A stretch of 10,470 nt of DNA from Pseudomonadota bacterium. Its GTDB lineage: Bacteria > Pseudomonadota > Alphaproteobacteria > Acetobacterales > Acetobacteraceae. The translations under genes were made by a program, and so were the position numbers. Shown piece after piece: positions 1 through 7,158 of this stretch. The first letter of the stretch is position 1; the number at the start of each line of letters is the position of its first letter. A model generated the notes under the pieces. It was not told where the DNA came from and searched no databases. It saw nothing but the letters and a program-made list of their open reading frames with translations. Location: NCBI GenBank assembly GCA_021808205.1, contig JAKBCD010000016.1, positions 1 through 10,470 of the forward strand, given 5' to 3'.

Positions 1-12
1 AGCGCAATGTCA

Positions 13-18
13 TATAAT
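13..18 (+). promoter_or_regulatory. Possible -10 element upstream of the sigma-54 activator gene
   Basis: A perfect TATAAT hexamer lies here in otherwise GC-rich DNA. A matching -35 element would fall before the window start, so it cannot be checked. If used, transcription would start near position 25 and leave a leader of about 135 nt before the ATG at 160. The hexamer could also be chance or belong to an upstream gene. Confidence 0.3.
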
Positions 19-35
19 GGAATGGGAAGACCTGA

Positions 36-87
36 CTTGTCAGCTATCTGCATGGCTCCTGCGGAAACCGGCTGTTACGTGTCAGCT
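36..87 (+). repeat. Direct repeat pair, TGTCAGCT core
   Basis: TGTCAGCT occurs at 38-45 and again at 80-87. Extended to ten bases (36-45 and 78-87) the copies match at nine of ten positions. They are spaced 42 bp apart, about four helical turns, which places them on the same face of DNA. Such an arrangement could bind a regulator, possibly the product of the next gene, but two short copies are weak evidence. Confidence 0.25.
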
Positions 88-159
88 TGCCTTTGCCGGG
101 CTCTTGGCGGCATCAAAAGCAATAATCTTCGCTCGGGACGATAGGAGCACGGCAACGCC

Positions 160-2070
160 ATGGAGCCTTTTCGCATCGCTTCGGTGAACGGTCGGCGGGC
201 AGTTTCTACCCCTGGGCCAGTCATTGACCCCGGCGATATCAGCCGTTCCTGGCAACGCTGCCGCATGGCGGGGTTGGCACCGGAGCAGAACCGGGTGGAT
301 TATCCACACCAAGCCGCAGCTGAGAGGCGTGTGGCTGCGGATCGGCGGGCGATGCTTATCGCCCAAGCCCAGCCGGTGATGAATTATGTCTACGGGCAGA
401 TCAAGGATTCCGGCTGCGTCATGCTGCTGTCGGATGAAACCGGCTATCTGCTCGAATCAACTGGGGATATTGATTTTTGCAACCGCGCGGCAAAGGTGGC
501 GCTGACGCCGGGGGCCTGCTGGGCAGAGGATCAGCGCGGCACAAACGCGATCGGCACGGCGCTGGTCGAGGCCAAGCCCATCGTCGTGAACGGGACAGAG
601 CATTATTTGCGGCATAACGCCTTTCTGGCCTGCGCGGCGGCACCGCTGACCGAACCCGGCGGCAAGCTGCTTGGTGTGATCGACATTTCCTGCGATGCCC
701 GGCGCTACCACCCGCATACTTTTGGGCTGGTGCGCGCGGCAGCGCAGATGATCGAGAACCGGATTTTCGAAATCGCCTTCGTTAACCACACCAAACTGCG
801 CTTTCATTTCACCCTGGAATGCCTGGGCAGCGTGATGGAAGGCGCCGTTGCCATCGACGAGGAAGGGATTATCCTTGGTGCCAACCGCACCGGCTTTGCC
901 CTGCTGGGGCTGCAGCCGGAGGATATCGGTACACAGAGTTTCAGCCGGTATTTCGGCGTTAGCCTGCGGGATTTGACCGAGCTGGACCGCCGCGCCCAAG
1001 GCCGTCCCGTTTCGGTGCAACCGCGCCGGGGGGAAACGCTTTACGTCTCGGTGGACCAGATGCGGGCACCGCTGATCCACCGAGACCGCGCCGCCGCTCC
1101 AAAACTGCCAAAAGTCGATGCGCTCACCGCGCTGGACACCGGCGACGAGCGCGTGCGCAAGGCCGTTGAACAGCTCCGCCGCGTGCTGGGGCACAAGCTG
1201 CCGATTCTGTTGCAGGGCGAAACCGGTGCGGGCAAGGAGTATTTTGCCCGCGCCATCCATGCGGCCGGGCCACGCGCCAACGCTCCCTTTGTGGCGGTGA
1301 ATTGCGCGGCGTTTCCAGAGACGCTGATCGATGCGGAGCTGTTTGGCTACGCCCCAGGCGCCTTTACCGGGGCACGGCGCGATGGCGCGCTGGGGCGTAT
1401 CAGCGAGGCGCATCGCGGAACGCTGTTCCTGGACGAAATCGGCGAGATGCCGCTTGCAATGCAGACGCGGCTGCTGCGGGTGCTGGAGGAAGGCACGCTA
1501 ACCCCCATCGGTGGCAAGCCGGTACCGGTGGATTTCCTGCTGATCAGCGCCACACATGCGGATATCTCCGCCCGTATCTCCAACAAAACCTTCCGGGAGG
1601 ATCTTTACTACAGGCTGAACGGGCTTTGCGTCTCACTGCCGCCCTTGCGCGCACGCACCGACCTGCCCAGCCTGGTCAAGCGCATATTGGCCGGCGAGAC
1701 CAGAGGTCGGGTTGATGGCCCGCCCCGGCTCTCATCCGAGCTTGCCCAGGCTCTCGCGGCGTATCGCTGGCCGGGCAATCTGCGTCAGCTTGCAGGCATG
1801 CTGCGCACCGCCTGCCTGATGCTGGAGCCGGAGGAAAACATACTGTGCCTGCAGCATCTCAGCGAGGCCGCGAGGCAGGAGTTGACCGCCCCGCATACGG
1901 CAAAACCCGTGGAGGCGGGCATCGGAACGCTCAGGGAGCAATCTGACGCGATGATCGCGGGCGCGGTGGCCGAGGCCGGCGGCAATATCGCCGCGGCAGC
2001 GCGCGCACTGGGCATCAGCCGCAACACGCTCTACCGCCGCCTTGCCGCTCTGCGTAAGCCGCTGGATTAA
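160..2070 (+). CDS. Sigma-54-dependent transcriptional activator, AcoR type (GAF - AAA+ - Fis HTH)
   Basis: A 636-residue bacterial enhancer-binding protein that should activate RNA polymerase carrying sigma-54, using ATP. An AcoR-like sensor region (about residues 25-205) has the typical SWQRC start and a GAF domain. A PAS-like stretch follows at about 215-300. The AAA+ domain (about 325-550) shows Walker A GETGAGKE at 353-360, the sigma-54 contact loop GAFTGA at 400-405, Walker B LFLDEIGE at 422-429, an arginine-finger region FREDLYYRLN at 478-487 and WPGNLRQL at 537-544. A Fis-type helix-turn-helix ends the protein (about 608-630). All key residues are present, so it should be active. The ATG at 160 has AGGAG at 143-147, a rather long 12-base gap. 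AcoR proteins control acetoin or other alcohol and ketone catabolism in known cases, but the ligand here is unknown and no target gene or -24/-12 promoter is visible nearby. Confidence 0.93.
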   Translation: MEPFRIASVNGRRAVSTPGPVIDPGDISRSWQRCRMAGLAPEQNRVDYPHQAAAERRVAADRRAMLIAQAQPVMNYVYGQIKDSGCVMLLSDETGYLLESTGDIDFCNRAAKVALTPGACWAEDQRGTNAIGTALVEAKPIVVNGTEHYLRHNAFLACAAAPLTEPGGKLLGVIDISCDARRYHPHTFGLVRAAAQMIENRIFEIAFVNHTKLRFHFTLECLGSVMEGAVAIDEEGIILGANRTGFALLGLQPEDIGTQSFSRYFGVSLRDLTELDRRAQGRPVSVQPRRGETLYVSVDQMRAPLIHRDRAAAPKLPKVDALTALDTGDERVRKAVEQLRRVLGHKLPILLQGETGAGKEYFARAIHAAGPRANAPFVAVNCAAFPETLIDAELFGYAPGAFTGARRDGALGRISEAHRGTLFLDEIGEMPLAMQTRLLRVLEEGTLTPIGGKPVPVDFLLISATHADISARISNKTFREDLYYRLNGLCVSLPPLRARTDLPSLVKRILAGETRGRVDGPPRLSSELAQALAAYRWPGNLRQLAGMLRTACLMLEPEENILCLQHLSEAARQELTAPHTAKPVEAGIGTLREQSDAMIAGAVAEAGGNIAAAARALGISRNTLYRRLAALRKPLD

Positions 2071-2114
2071 TCAGAGCGGTTTCCGTTCACGCCGGTTCAC
2101 GCAAACCGCTCTGA
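2071..2114. repeat. Inverted repeat directly after the activator stop codon
   Basis: Perfect 12-bp arms, TCAGAGCGGTTT at 2071-2082 and AAACCGCTCTGA at 2103-2114, flank a 20-nt loop. The loop itself holds a direct repeat, GTTCACGC at 2085-2092 and 2095-2102, one helical turn apart. The element begins at the first base after the TAA. There is no T-run on either strand, so it is not a standard intrinsic terminator, though it could protect the mRNA 3' end. The compact palindromic form suggests a dispersed REP-like element, which a copy count in the genome would settle. Confidence 0.7.
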
Positions 2115-2128
2115 CTCTCCGTTCAAGC

Positions 2129-2178
2129 GAGCAACTTTATCCGACCAAACCTGTCCGTTTGGTCGGATAAAGTTGCTC
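2129..2178. repeat. Long perfect inverted repeat (22-bp arms, 6-nt loop)
   Basis: Arms at 2129-2150 and 2157-2178 are perfect reverse complements of 22 bp around the loop CTGTCC. The element starts with GAGC and ends with GCTC, as the core of the neighbouring palindrome (2071-2114) also does, and only 14 bp separate the two. No T-run follows on either strand. It may be a REP- or MITE-like palindrome, or a strong RNA hairpin that blocks 3' exonucleases for transcripts from both sides. The stretch after it, 2179-2277, shows no gene or clear signal. Confidence 0.75.
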
Positions 2179-2277
2179 TAGGCGCCAGAAGCAAGGGGCA
2201 ATGGAGGCCGGGCCGAAGGTGAAAAACCACAACCTGCATTACAGGATTCGCGCGGATTGAAACTTATTTCGCTGGTT

Positions 2278-2291
2278 TTGATCTGGATCAA
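2278..2291 (+). promoter_or_regulatory. FNR/FnrL/FixK binding box
   Basis: TTGATCTGGATCAA is a perfect match to the consensus TTGAT-N4-ATCAA of FNR, FnrL and FixK proteins, which activate genes when oxygen is low. The site lies between genes. Its centre (2284.5) is 41.5 bp upstream of the start point predicted from the -10 element at 2314-2319. That is exactly the class II activator spacing for the plus strand. No protein gene follows on that strand, so the likely target is the small RNA at 2326-2392. Confidence 0.85.
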
Positions 2292-2313
2292 CCAACGCCT
2301 TGCCAGAAAGTGG

Positions 2314-2319
2314 CATAAA
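2314..2319 (+). promoter_or_regulatory. -10 element of the FNR-controlled promoter
   Basis: CATAAA matches the TATAAT consensus at four of six positions. It sits where a -10 element should be for a start at about 2326 with the FNR box centred at -41.5. No good -35 hexamer is present, as expected for a class II FNR promoter in which the activator covers that position. Confidence 0.6.
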
Positions 2320-2325
2320 CTGCTC

Positions 2326-2392
2326 ATCCGCAAGCGGACACACTCCCCCCACTTGGCCCTGCCATGGTTTTTCATGGCGGGGCTCTTTATTT
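2326..2392 (+). ncRNA. Candidate FNR-activated small regulatory RNA (about 66 nt)
   Basis: The sequence shows a full transcription unit without a protein gene: an FNR box and -10 element in class II spacing, a start near 2326, and an intrinsic terminator ending near 2392. The predicted RNA has three parts. A small 5' hairpin pairs TCCG with CGGA around a CAAG loop (2327-2338). A C-rich single-stranded stretch at about 2339-2354 contains CTCCCCCC. The terminator hairpin is at 2355-2384, followed by a U-rich tail. An exposed C-rich segment between two hairpins is a common layout for bacterial small RNAs that block G-rich ribosome binding sites. Low-oxygen small RNAs under FNR-type control are known elsewhere, such as FnrS in enterobacteria and PhrS in Pseudomonas. 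I know no named family matching this one. Its 3' end points at the 3' end of hemN, 20 nt away. The exact 5' end and the function are inferred. Confidence 0.65.
2355..2392 (+). terminator. Intrinsic terminator of the small RNA
   Basis: Arms GGCCCTGCCATG (2355-2366) and CATGGCGGGGCT (2373-2384) form a 12-bp stem with two G-U wobbles around the loop GTTTTT. The T-rich tail CTTTATTT follows at 2385-2392. On the minus strand the stem is not followed by a T-run, so it ends plus-strand transcripts and not hemN. Confidence 0.8.
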
Positions 2393-2411
2393 GGCGGCGT
2401 GAGTCACAAGC

Positions 2412-3773
2412 TTATACAGCATTTGCGTGGCGCGGCTGGTCCGCATTTGACGCGAGATAGGCATCGAACAACGCGGCAACATTACGCACGAAGGGGCGCC
2501 CGCGCTTGGTCACAGCAAGTCGCGCTCCGTCCCACTCCACCAGCCCATCAGCCACGAAGCCGGCCAGCGGCACGGCATCCGCCAGCAGCGCCTCTGGGGC
2601 GGCACCCAAGGCCCGCGCCGTGGCGGGCATATCCACCGCGAGATCGCACATGATCCGCTCGATCACGGCGCGGCGAAGACGGTCTTCATCGCTCAGTGCC
2701 ACGCCGCGGATCGTCGGCAAGCGGCCCGCGGCGATGCTGCTCTCATAGGCGGGAATGCTGGGCTGGTTCTGTACATAGCCTTGCGGCAAGGTGCCGATGG
2801 CGCTGGCGCCAAGCCCGAGCAGCACCGGGGCGGCATCGTTTGTATAGCCCTGGAAGCAGCGCTGCAGCGTGCCCGCTTGGGCAGCGCGGGCCATGGCATC
2901 GTTGGGCAGGGCATAATGGTCCAGCCCCACCGGCACCATACCGCCTTCACGTTCCAGCACGGCGCGGATTGCCGCCTCCTGGCGCAGCCGCGCCGCCCCC
3001 GTTGGCAGCGCCGCTTCGGGGATGAGTTTCTGGTGCTTCTTCATCCAGGGCACATGGGCATAGCCGAACACCGCGGCACGGTCTGGCGCCAGTGCCAGCG
3101 CCAGCCGGGCGGTGCGGGCAACGCTTTCCTGTGTCTGGTGCGGCAGGCCATAGATGAGATCCAGATTGATGGAGGTGACACCCAGCCTGCGCAGCCCTTC
3201 AGCGGCTGCACGTGTTTCCTCGAAGCTCTGCATCCGGCCGATGGCTTTCTGCACATCCTCGTCGAAATCCTGCACACCCAGACTGGCCCTGGTGAGGCCG
3301 ATTCCCGCCAGGGCCGCCAGTTTTTCAGGCGCCAGCGCCGCAGGATCAATCTCGATGGCGATCTCAGCGTCGGCCGCCACATCGAACCGCGCGCGGATCA
3401 AATCCATCAACCCAGCCAGGCAGCCATTTGGCAAAGCGGTGGGGGTGCCGCCGCCCCAATGCACATGGCTTACCCGGGCGCGCCGCCCCAGTGCCGCCGC
3501 CACCAGCCCGATCTCCCGCGCCAGCGCCGCCGCATAGGCGCGCTTGGGCCGCTCCTGACGCGCGACGGTGGTGTGGCAGCCGCAATAGAGGCAAAGCCGG
3601 TCGCAGAAGGGCACATGCAAATAGAGCGAAATTTCCGCGCCGGACGGCACCGCTGCCAGCCAGGCGGCGTAAGCCCCGGCACCTATCCCGGCATGGAAAT
3701 GCGGCGCGGTGGGGTAGCTGGTATAGCGCGGCACCCGGCCATCATAGCGGGCGATGAGATCGGTATCGGTCAT
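2412..3773 (-). CDS. hemN: Oxygen-independent coproporphyrinogen III oxidase HemN
   Basis: A radical SAM enzyme of heme synthesis that decarboxylates coproporphyrinogen III to protoporphyrinogen IX without oxygen. With the start used here it has 453 residues, near the usual HemN size of about 450-460. Near the N-terminus is the HemN signature PRYTSYPT. The cluster motif CDRLCLYCGC has cysteines at 57, 61, 64 and 66. The fourth cysteine (CxxxCxxCxC) marks true HemN and not HemW-like proteins. WGGGTPTAL follows soon after. The ATG at 3773 gives the short N-terminus usual for the family. An in-frame ATG at 3785 and a TTG at 3800 are possible, but none has a clear Shine-Dalgarno site. It lies 45 nt after the cysK stop on the same strand, so it is probably co-transcribed with the sulfur genes. 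No terminator of its own is visible past the stop. Confidence 0.95.
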   Translation of the reverse strand: MTDTDLIARYDGRVPRYTSYPTAPHFHAGIGAGAYAAWLAAVPSGAEISLYLHVPFCDRLCLYCGCHTTVARQERPKRAYAAALAREIGLVAAALGRRARVSHVHWGGGTPTALPNGCLAGLMDLIRARFDVAADAEIAIEIDPAALAPEKLAALAGIGLTRASLGVQDFDEDVQKAIGRMQSFEETRAAAEGLRRLGVTSINLDLIYGLPHQTQESVARTARLALALAPDRAAVFGYAHVPWMKKHQKLIPEAALPTGAARLRQEAAIRAVLEREGGMVPVGLDHYALPNDAMARAAQAGTLQRCFQGYTNDAAPVLLGLGASAIGTLPQGYVQNQPSIPAYESSIAAGRLPTIRGVALSDEDRLRRAVIERIMCDLAVDMPATARALGAAPEALLADAVPLAGFVADGLVEWDGARLAVTKRGRPFVRNVAALFDAYLASNADQPRHANAV

Positions 3774-3818
3774 GGTCGCAGCCATGGCACGGCGGCACAA
3801 GCACCGCCTTGAGGCAGG

Positions 3819-4733
3819 TCAACCCGGCAGGAAATCCGGCACGGAAAAATACCGCTCGCCGGTGTCGTAGTTGAAGCCGAGAATGCGCGACCCGGCCGGC
3901 AGTTCCGGCAGTTTCTTGGCGATGGCCGCCAGCGTGGCGCCAGAGGAAATGCCGACCAGCAAGCCTTCCTTGGCAGCGGATTGGCGGGCGTAATCCTTGG
4001 CGGCATCGCCCTCCACGGTGATGACGCCGTCGATGGCGGCGGGGTGGAAATTATCCGGCACGAAACCAGCGCCGATGCCCTGGATGGGATGCGGCGAGGG
4101 CGAGCCGCCGGAGAGCACCGGCGAGGCGGCGGGTTCCACCGCGAAAACTTTCAAATTGGGCCAATGCTTTTTCAGCGTCTCGGCGACGCCGGTGATATGC
4201 CCGCCAGTACCGACGCCGGTGATGATGACGTCCAGCCCCTCCGGGAAATCCGCCAGAATTTCCTGGGCGGTGGTGCGGGCATGCACCGCTATGTTCGCCG
4301 GATTCTCGAATTGTTGTGGAATAAAAGCGCCCGGATTTTGCGCCTGCAATTCCATCGCGCGGGCAATGGCACCCTTCATGCCCTTTTCCTTGGGCGTGAG
4401 GTCGAAGCTGGCGCCATAAGCCTGCATCAAACGGCGGCGTTCGATGGACATGCTCTCCGGCATCACCAGGATCAGCTTGTAGCCTTTCACCGCCGCCACC
4501 AAAGCCAAGCCAACGCCGGTATTGCCGGAGGTGGGTTCAATAATCAGCCCGCCGGGTTTGAGCAGCCCATCCCGCTCCGCCGCTTCGATCATCGCGAGCG
4601 CGATACGGTCTTTGATGGAGCCGCCAGGGTTGGTGCGCTCGGACTTCACCCAGACATTGGCCTCGGGAAACAAGCGGGAGAGACGGATATGTGGCGTGTT
4701 GCCAATGGTATCCAGAACAGAGCTGACCGGCAT
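3819..4733 (-). CDS. cysK: Cysteine synthase A (O-acetylserine sulfhydrylase)
   Basis: A PLP enzyme that joins O-acetylserine and sulfide to make cysteine and acetate. The 304-residue length is normal for CysK. Visible motifs are the PLP lysine K41 in [10 protein letters not shown], the substrate loop PTSGNTG at 67-73, the phosphate-binding GTGGH at 175-179 and SSG at 263-265. The start at 4733 is supported by AGGAG (complement of 4740-4744) six bases upstream. A 63-nt gap separates it from the DUF934 gene. In that gap the minus strand can form a GCGC-TTCG-GCGC tetraloop hairpin (complement of 4763-4774), which could affect expression or RNA processing. The gene follows sulfite reductase, whose sulfide it would use, and cysE, which makes its other substrate, is divergent at the operon head. 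CysM or cystathionine beta-synthase relatives are less likely given the motif set. Confidence 0.95.
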   Translation of the reverse strand: MPVSSVLDTIGNTPHIRLSRLFPEANVWVKSERTNPGGSIKDRIALAMIEAAERDGLLKPGGLIIEPTSGNTGVGLALVAAVKGYKLILVMPESMSIERRRLMQAYGASFDLTPKEKGMKGAIARAMELQAQNPGAFIPQQFENPANIAVHARTTAQEILADFPEGLDVIITGVGTGGHITGVAETLKKHWPNLKVFAVEPAASPVLSGGSPSPHPIQGIGAGFVPDNFHPAAIDGVITVEGDAAKDYARQSAAKEGLLVGISSGATLAAIAKKLPELPAGSRILGFNYDTGERYFSVPDFLPG

Positions 4734-4796
4734 TTCTATCTCCTGGCATTTTTCGTTATGTCGCGCCGAAGCGCCCCCGGTGCAAGGCCGGAATTT

Positions 4797-5177
4797 TTAC
4801 ACAGCCTCCCGCGCCCGCGTGAGGGAGCGGCGCAGAAGCTGCCCGGGCTGATGCGGCTTGGCCAAGGCGGCGGCAAATTGCGCCGGCGCATGTTCCGCCG
4901 GGGTTTCAAAGCTGGTGAAACCGCAGGCGATTAAAAAGGCGAACTGGTCTGGCAGAAAATGCCCGGTGGCGCGCAGATCACCTTTATAGCCATGGTGCTC
5001 CCGCAAGGTGCGGGCGGTGGTGAAGCCCCGCCCATCGCGGAATTTGGGAAATTCTACCGCGATGACGGCCAATTCGGCCAGATGCGGCAAAACTTCTTCC
5101 AGCCCGGCACCAGGTGCCAGCGTTGCATCGGGCGCGGCAGCAGAAATTTCTTCCGCGCTCGTATTAATGAGTGGCAT
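4797..5177 (-). CDS. DUF934 family protein, sulfite reductase-associated
   Basis: A 126-residue protein of the DUF934 family (COG3749), often annotated as an oxidoreductase probably involved in sulfite reduction because it is so often encoded next to cysI. The family signature is clear at about residues 42-92: FPKFRDGRGFTTARTLRE, then GYKGDLRATGHFLPDQFAFL and CGFTSFE. No signal peptide or membrane segment is seen. The exact biochemical role of the family is not established. The start at 5177 (MPLINTS) is preferred over a longer reading from 5246 because the family starts with MPL and because AAGGGG lies 7 bases upstream. The start overlaps the end of cysI by 14 bases, so the two are probably translationally coupled. 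In many relatives cysH sits in this cluster, but here it is absent. Confidence 0.88.
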   Translation of the reverse strand: MPLINTSAEEISAAAPDATLAPGAGLEEVLPHLAELAVIAVEFPKFRDGRGFTTARTLREHHGYKGDLRATGHFLPDQFAFLIACGFTSFETPAEHAPAQFAAALAKPHQPGQLLRRSLTRAREAV

Positions 5178-7158
5178 AAATGGCCCCTTTGAACGATTCA
5201 GCGCCCAGGCGCCTATAGGTGTCGATAAAACGCTCGCCGGTTTCACGCAGCTTTAAATAAGCGTCCATCAGCGCCTCGATCGCATCCGGCACCTTCGCCG
5301 TGGGCACGGCCGGGCCGATGATCTTGCCGATGGCGGCTTTTTCATCCGCGGCTCCGCCAAGGGTGATCTGATAAACCTCCTCGCCGTTTTTATCGACGCC
5401 CAACAGCCCGATATGGCCGACATGGTGATGCCCGCAGGCATTGATGCAACCCGAGATATTCACATGCAGCGTGCCGATTTCATGCTGTTTCGGCTCCAGC
5501 CGCTCGGCGATGCGCTGCGCCAGCGGGATGGAGCGTGCCGTGGCCAGCGCGCAATAATCCATGCCGGGGCAGGCGATGATGTCAGTGACCAGGCCGATAT
5601 TATCCGTGGCGAGGCCAGCCTTCACCAGATCACGGAACAAGGCGGGCAGATCGTCCTTGGCCACGTGCGGCAGAACAAGATTCTGCACGTGGGAGACTCG
5701 GATTTCACCCATAGAGTATTTATCCGCGAGGTCCGCCACCACGTCCATCTCGTCCGCACTCGCATCGCCCGCGATGCCGCCCACCGGCTTCAAGGAGATA
5801 ACCGCGGAGATATAACCAGCTTGCTTATGCGGATGCGTGTTCTGCTTCACCCAACGGGCGAACGCGCGGTCGTCCAGCAGGGCTGATTTCAGCACGCCGG
5901 TATCCTGGCGGGGAAATTCCGGCGCGGGGAAACGTGCGGCCACCGCCTGCACCATGTCATCGGTGAGCGTGCAGTAATCTTCGGGCAAGCTTGCGTATTC
6001 ATCCTCAACCATCTTGATGAAGGCTTCAGGCTTCATCTCACGAATCAAAATCTTGATCCGCGCCTTGTAGATGTTGTCGCGTCGGCCAAGGGCGTTATAG
6101 ACGCGCAGAATCGCCTCGCAATAACGCAGCAATTCCGGCACCGGCAGACCCTCGCGCAGCTGCACCGCCACATAAGGCGTGCGGCCCAACCCGCCGCCCG
6201 CGAAGATGCGGAACACCGGCGCGCCTGCTGTGTTGCGGTAGGCCTCGATGCCGATATCATGCACCCGCACCGCCGCGCGATCGTGCCCAGCGCCAACGAT
6301 GGCGATTTTGAACTTGCGCGGCAGATAGGTGAATTCAGGATGGTCCGTGGACCATTGGCGGATGATTTCAGCGTAAAGGCGCGGGTCGACAATTTCATCC
6401 GCCGCCGCACCGGCAAATTCGTCCGTGGTGGTGTTGCGAATGCAGTTGCCGCTGGTCTGGATGCCGTGAATATCAGCCTCGGCCAAAGCCGCCAGGGCGG
6501 CCGGCGTATCCTCCAGCCGCAGCCAGTTGAACTGGATGTTCTGGCGGGTGGTGAAATGCCCATAGCCGCGGTCGTAATGCCGGGCCACATAGGCCAATTG
6601 GCGCATTTGCGTGGCGCTGAGCACGCCATAAGGAATGGCGATGCGCAGCATATAGGCGTGCAGTTGCAGATAGAGGCCGTTCATCAACCGCAGCGGCTTG
6701 AATTCTTCTTCTGAGAGCTCGCCTTTGCGGCGACGCTCCACCATGACGGCGAACTCCCGCGCGCGCTGGCGCAGGAAGTCCCGGTCATACTCATCGTAAT
6801 GATAAATACCGGCGAAGGGCGAGGTGGAGCTGACGGATGGCAACGGCGGCAATGGCTCGTTACTGTCCCGCCAAACGCCGGCGGGAAGGTCCGCCCGCAC
6901 GGAAGGGCCGCGGGCGCGGATCTGCTCGCGATGCGCCGCCGGGAAGAGTTTGCCACCCTGTTGGGTGACCTCGATGGGGCGGATATCGACAACATGCAGC
7001 TCGGCATCTACCGGGTTGGCCTCTGCCAATGCCGCTTCCAGCCCCACCTCGTCATAGGCCACCGCCTGGTCAACATGTTCGGCCCAGCCATCCACTCCGG
7101 CAAACCAGACGGAGATGCCGTCCGCCAGGCGGTTTCCTGTGATCACTTGCAGAGACAT
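5164..7158 (-). CDS. cysI: DUF2849 - nitrite/sulfite reductase (CysI) fusion protein
   Basis: A 664-residue siroheme and [4Fe-4S] sulfite reductase that reduces sulfite to sulfide with six electrons in assimilatory sulfur metabolism. Residues 1 to about 95 resemble DUF2849 (LQVITGNRLADGISVWF and following), normally a small separate protein encoded just before cysI. A proline-rich linker follows (about 96-115), then a complete reductase from about residue 116 with YHYDEYDRDF, LRLMNGLYLQLHAYMLRIA and TTRQNIQFNW. The cluster ligands are C530 and C536 (CPGMDYC) with C571 and C575 (CINAC), the usual CX5C and CX3C pair. The ATG at 7158 gives the normal DUF2849 start and has GGTGAG seven bases upstream. 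A GTG at 7170 is also in frame. No cysJ flavoprotein is nearby, so the electron donor may be ferredoxin or another carrier. Sulfite is favoured over nitrite as substrate because of the cysK, cysE and DUF934 neighbours. Confidence 0.92.
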   Translation of the reverse strand: MSLQVITGNRLADGISVWFAGVDGWAEHVDQAVAYDEVGLEAALAEANPVDAELHVVDIRPIEVTQQGGKLFPAAHREQIRARGPSVRADLPAGVWRDSNEPLPPLPSVSSTSPFAGIYHYDEYDRDFLRQRAREFAVMVERRRKGELSEEEFKPLRLMNGLYLQLHAYMLRIAIPYGVLSATQMRQLAYVARHYDRGYGHFTTRQNIQFNWLRLEDTPAALAALAEADIHGIQTSGNCIRNTTTDEFAGAAADEIVDPRLYAEIIRQWSTDHPEFTYLPRKFKIAIVGAGHDRAAVRVHDIGIEAYRNTAGAPVFRIFAGGGLGRTPYVAVQLREGLPVPELLRYCEAILRVYNALGRRDNIYKARIKILIREMKPEAFIKMVEDEYASLPEDYCTLTDDMVQAVAARFPAPEFPRQDTGVLKSALLDDRAFARWVKQNTHPHKQAGYISAVISLKPVGGIAGDASADEMDVVADLADKYSMGEIRVSHVQNLVLPHVAKDDLPALFRDLVKAGLATDNIGLVTDIIACPGMDYCALATARSIPLAQRIAERLEPKQHEIGTLHVNISGCINACGHHHVGHIGLLGVDKNGEEVYQITLGGAADEKAAIGKIIGPAVPTAKVPDAIEALMDAYLKLRETGERFIDTYRRLGAESFKGAIYATH

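Noticed and set aside
457..1413. A 318-codon minus-strand open frame
   Set aside because: It is antisense to the intact sigma-54 activator and has no family resemblance.
2311..2323. TGGCATAAACTGC as a sigma-54 promoter
   Set aside because: The spacing between GG and GC is 8 bases and not the required 10, and the -12 TTGC is not matched. The FNR class II reading fits better.
2257..2460. A 67-codon plus-strand open frame across the FNR box region
   Set aside because: It starts upstream of the FNR box and its promoter, runs through the terminator hairpin and into hemN antisense, has no ribosome binding site and no recognisable protein features.
2781..3812. A 343-codon open frame on the plus strand
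   Set aside because: It is antisense to hemN, which carries all its catalytic motifs. The shadow protein has no recognisable domain.
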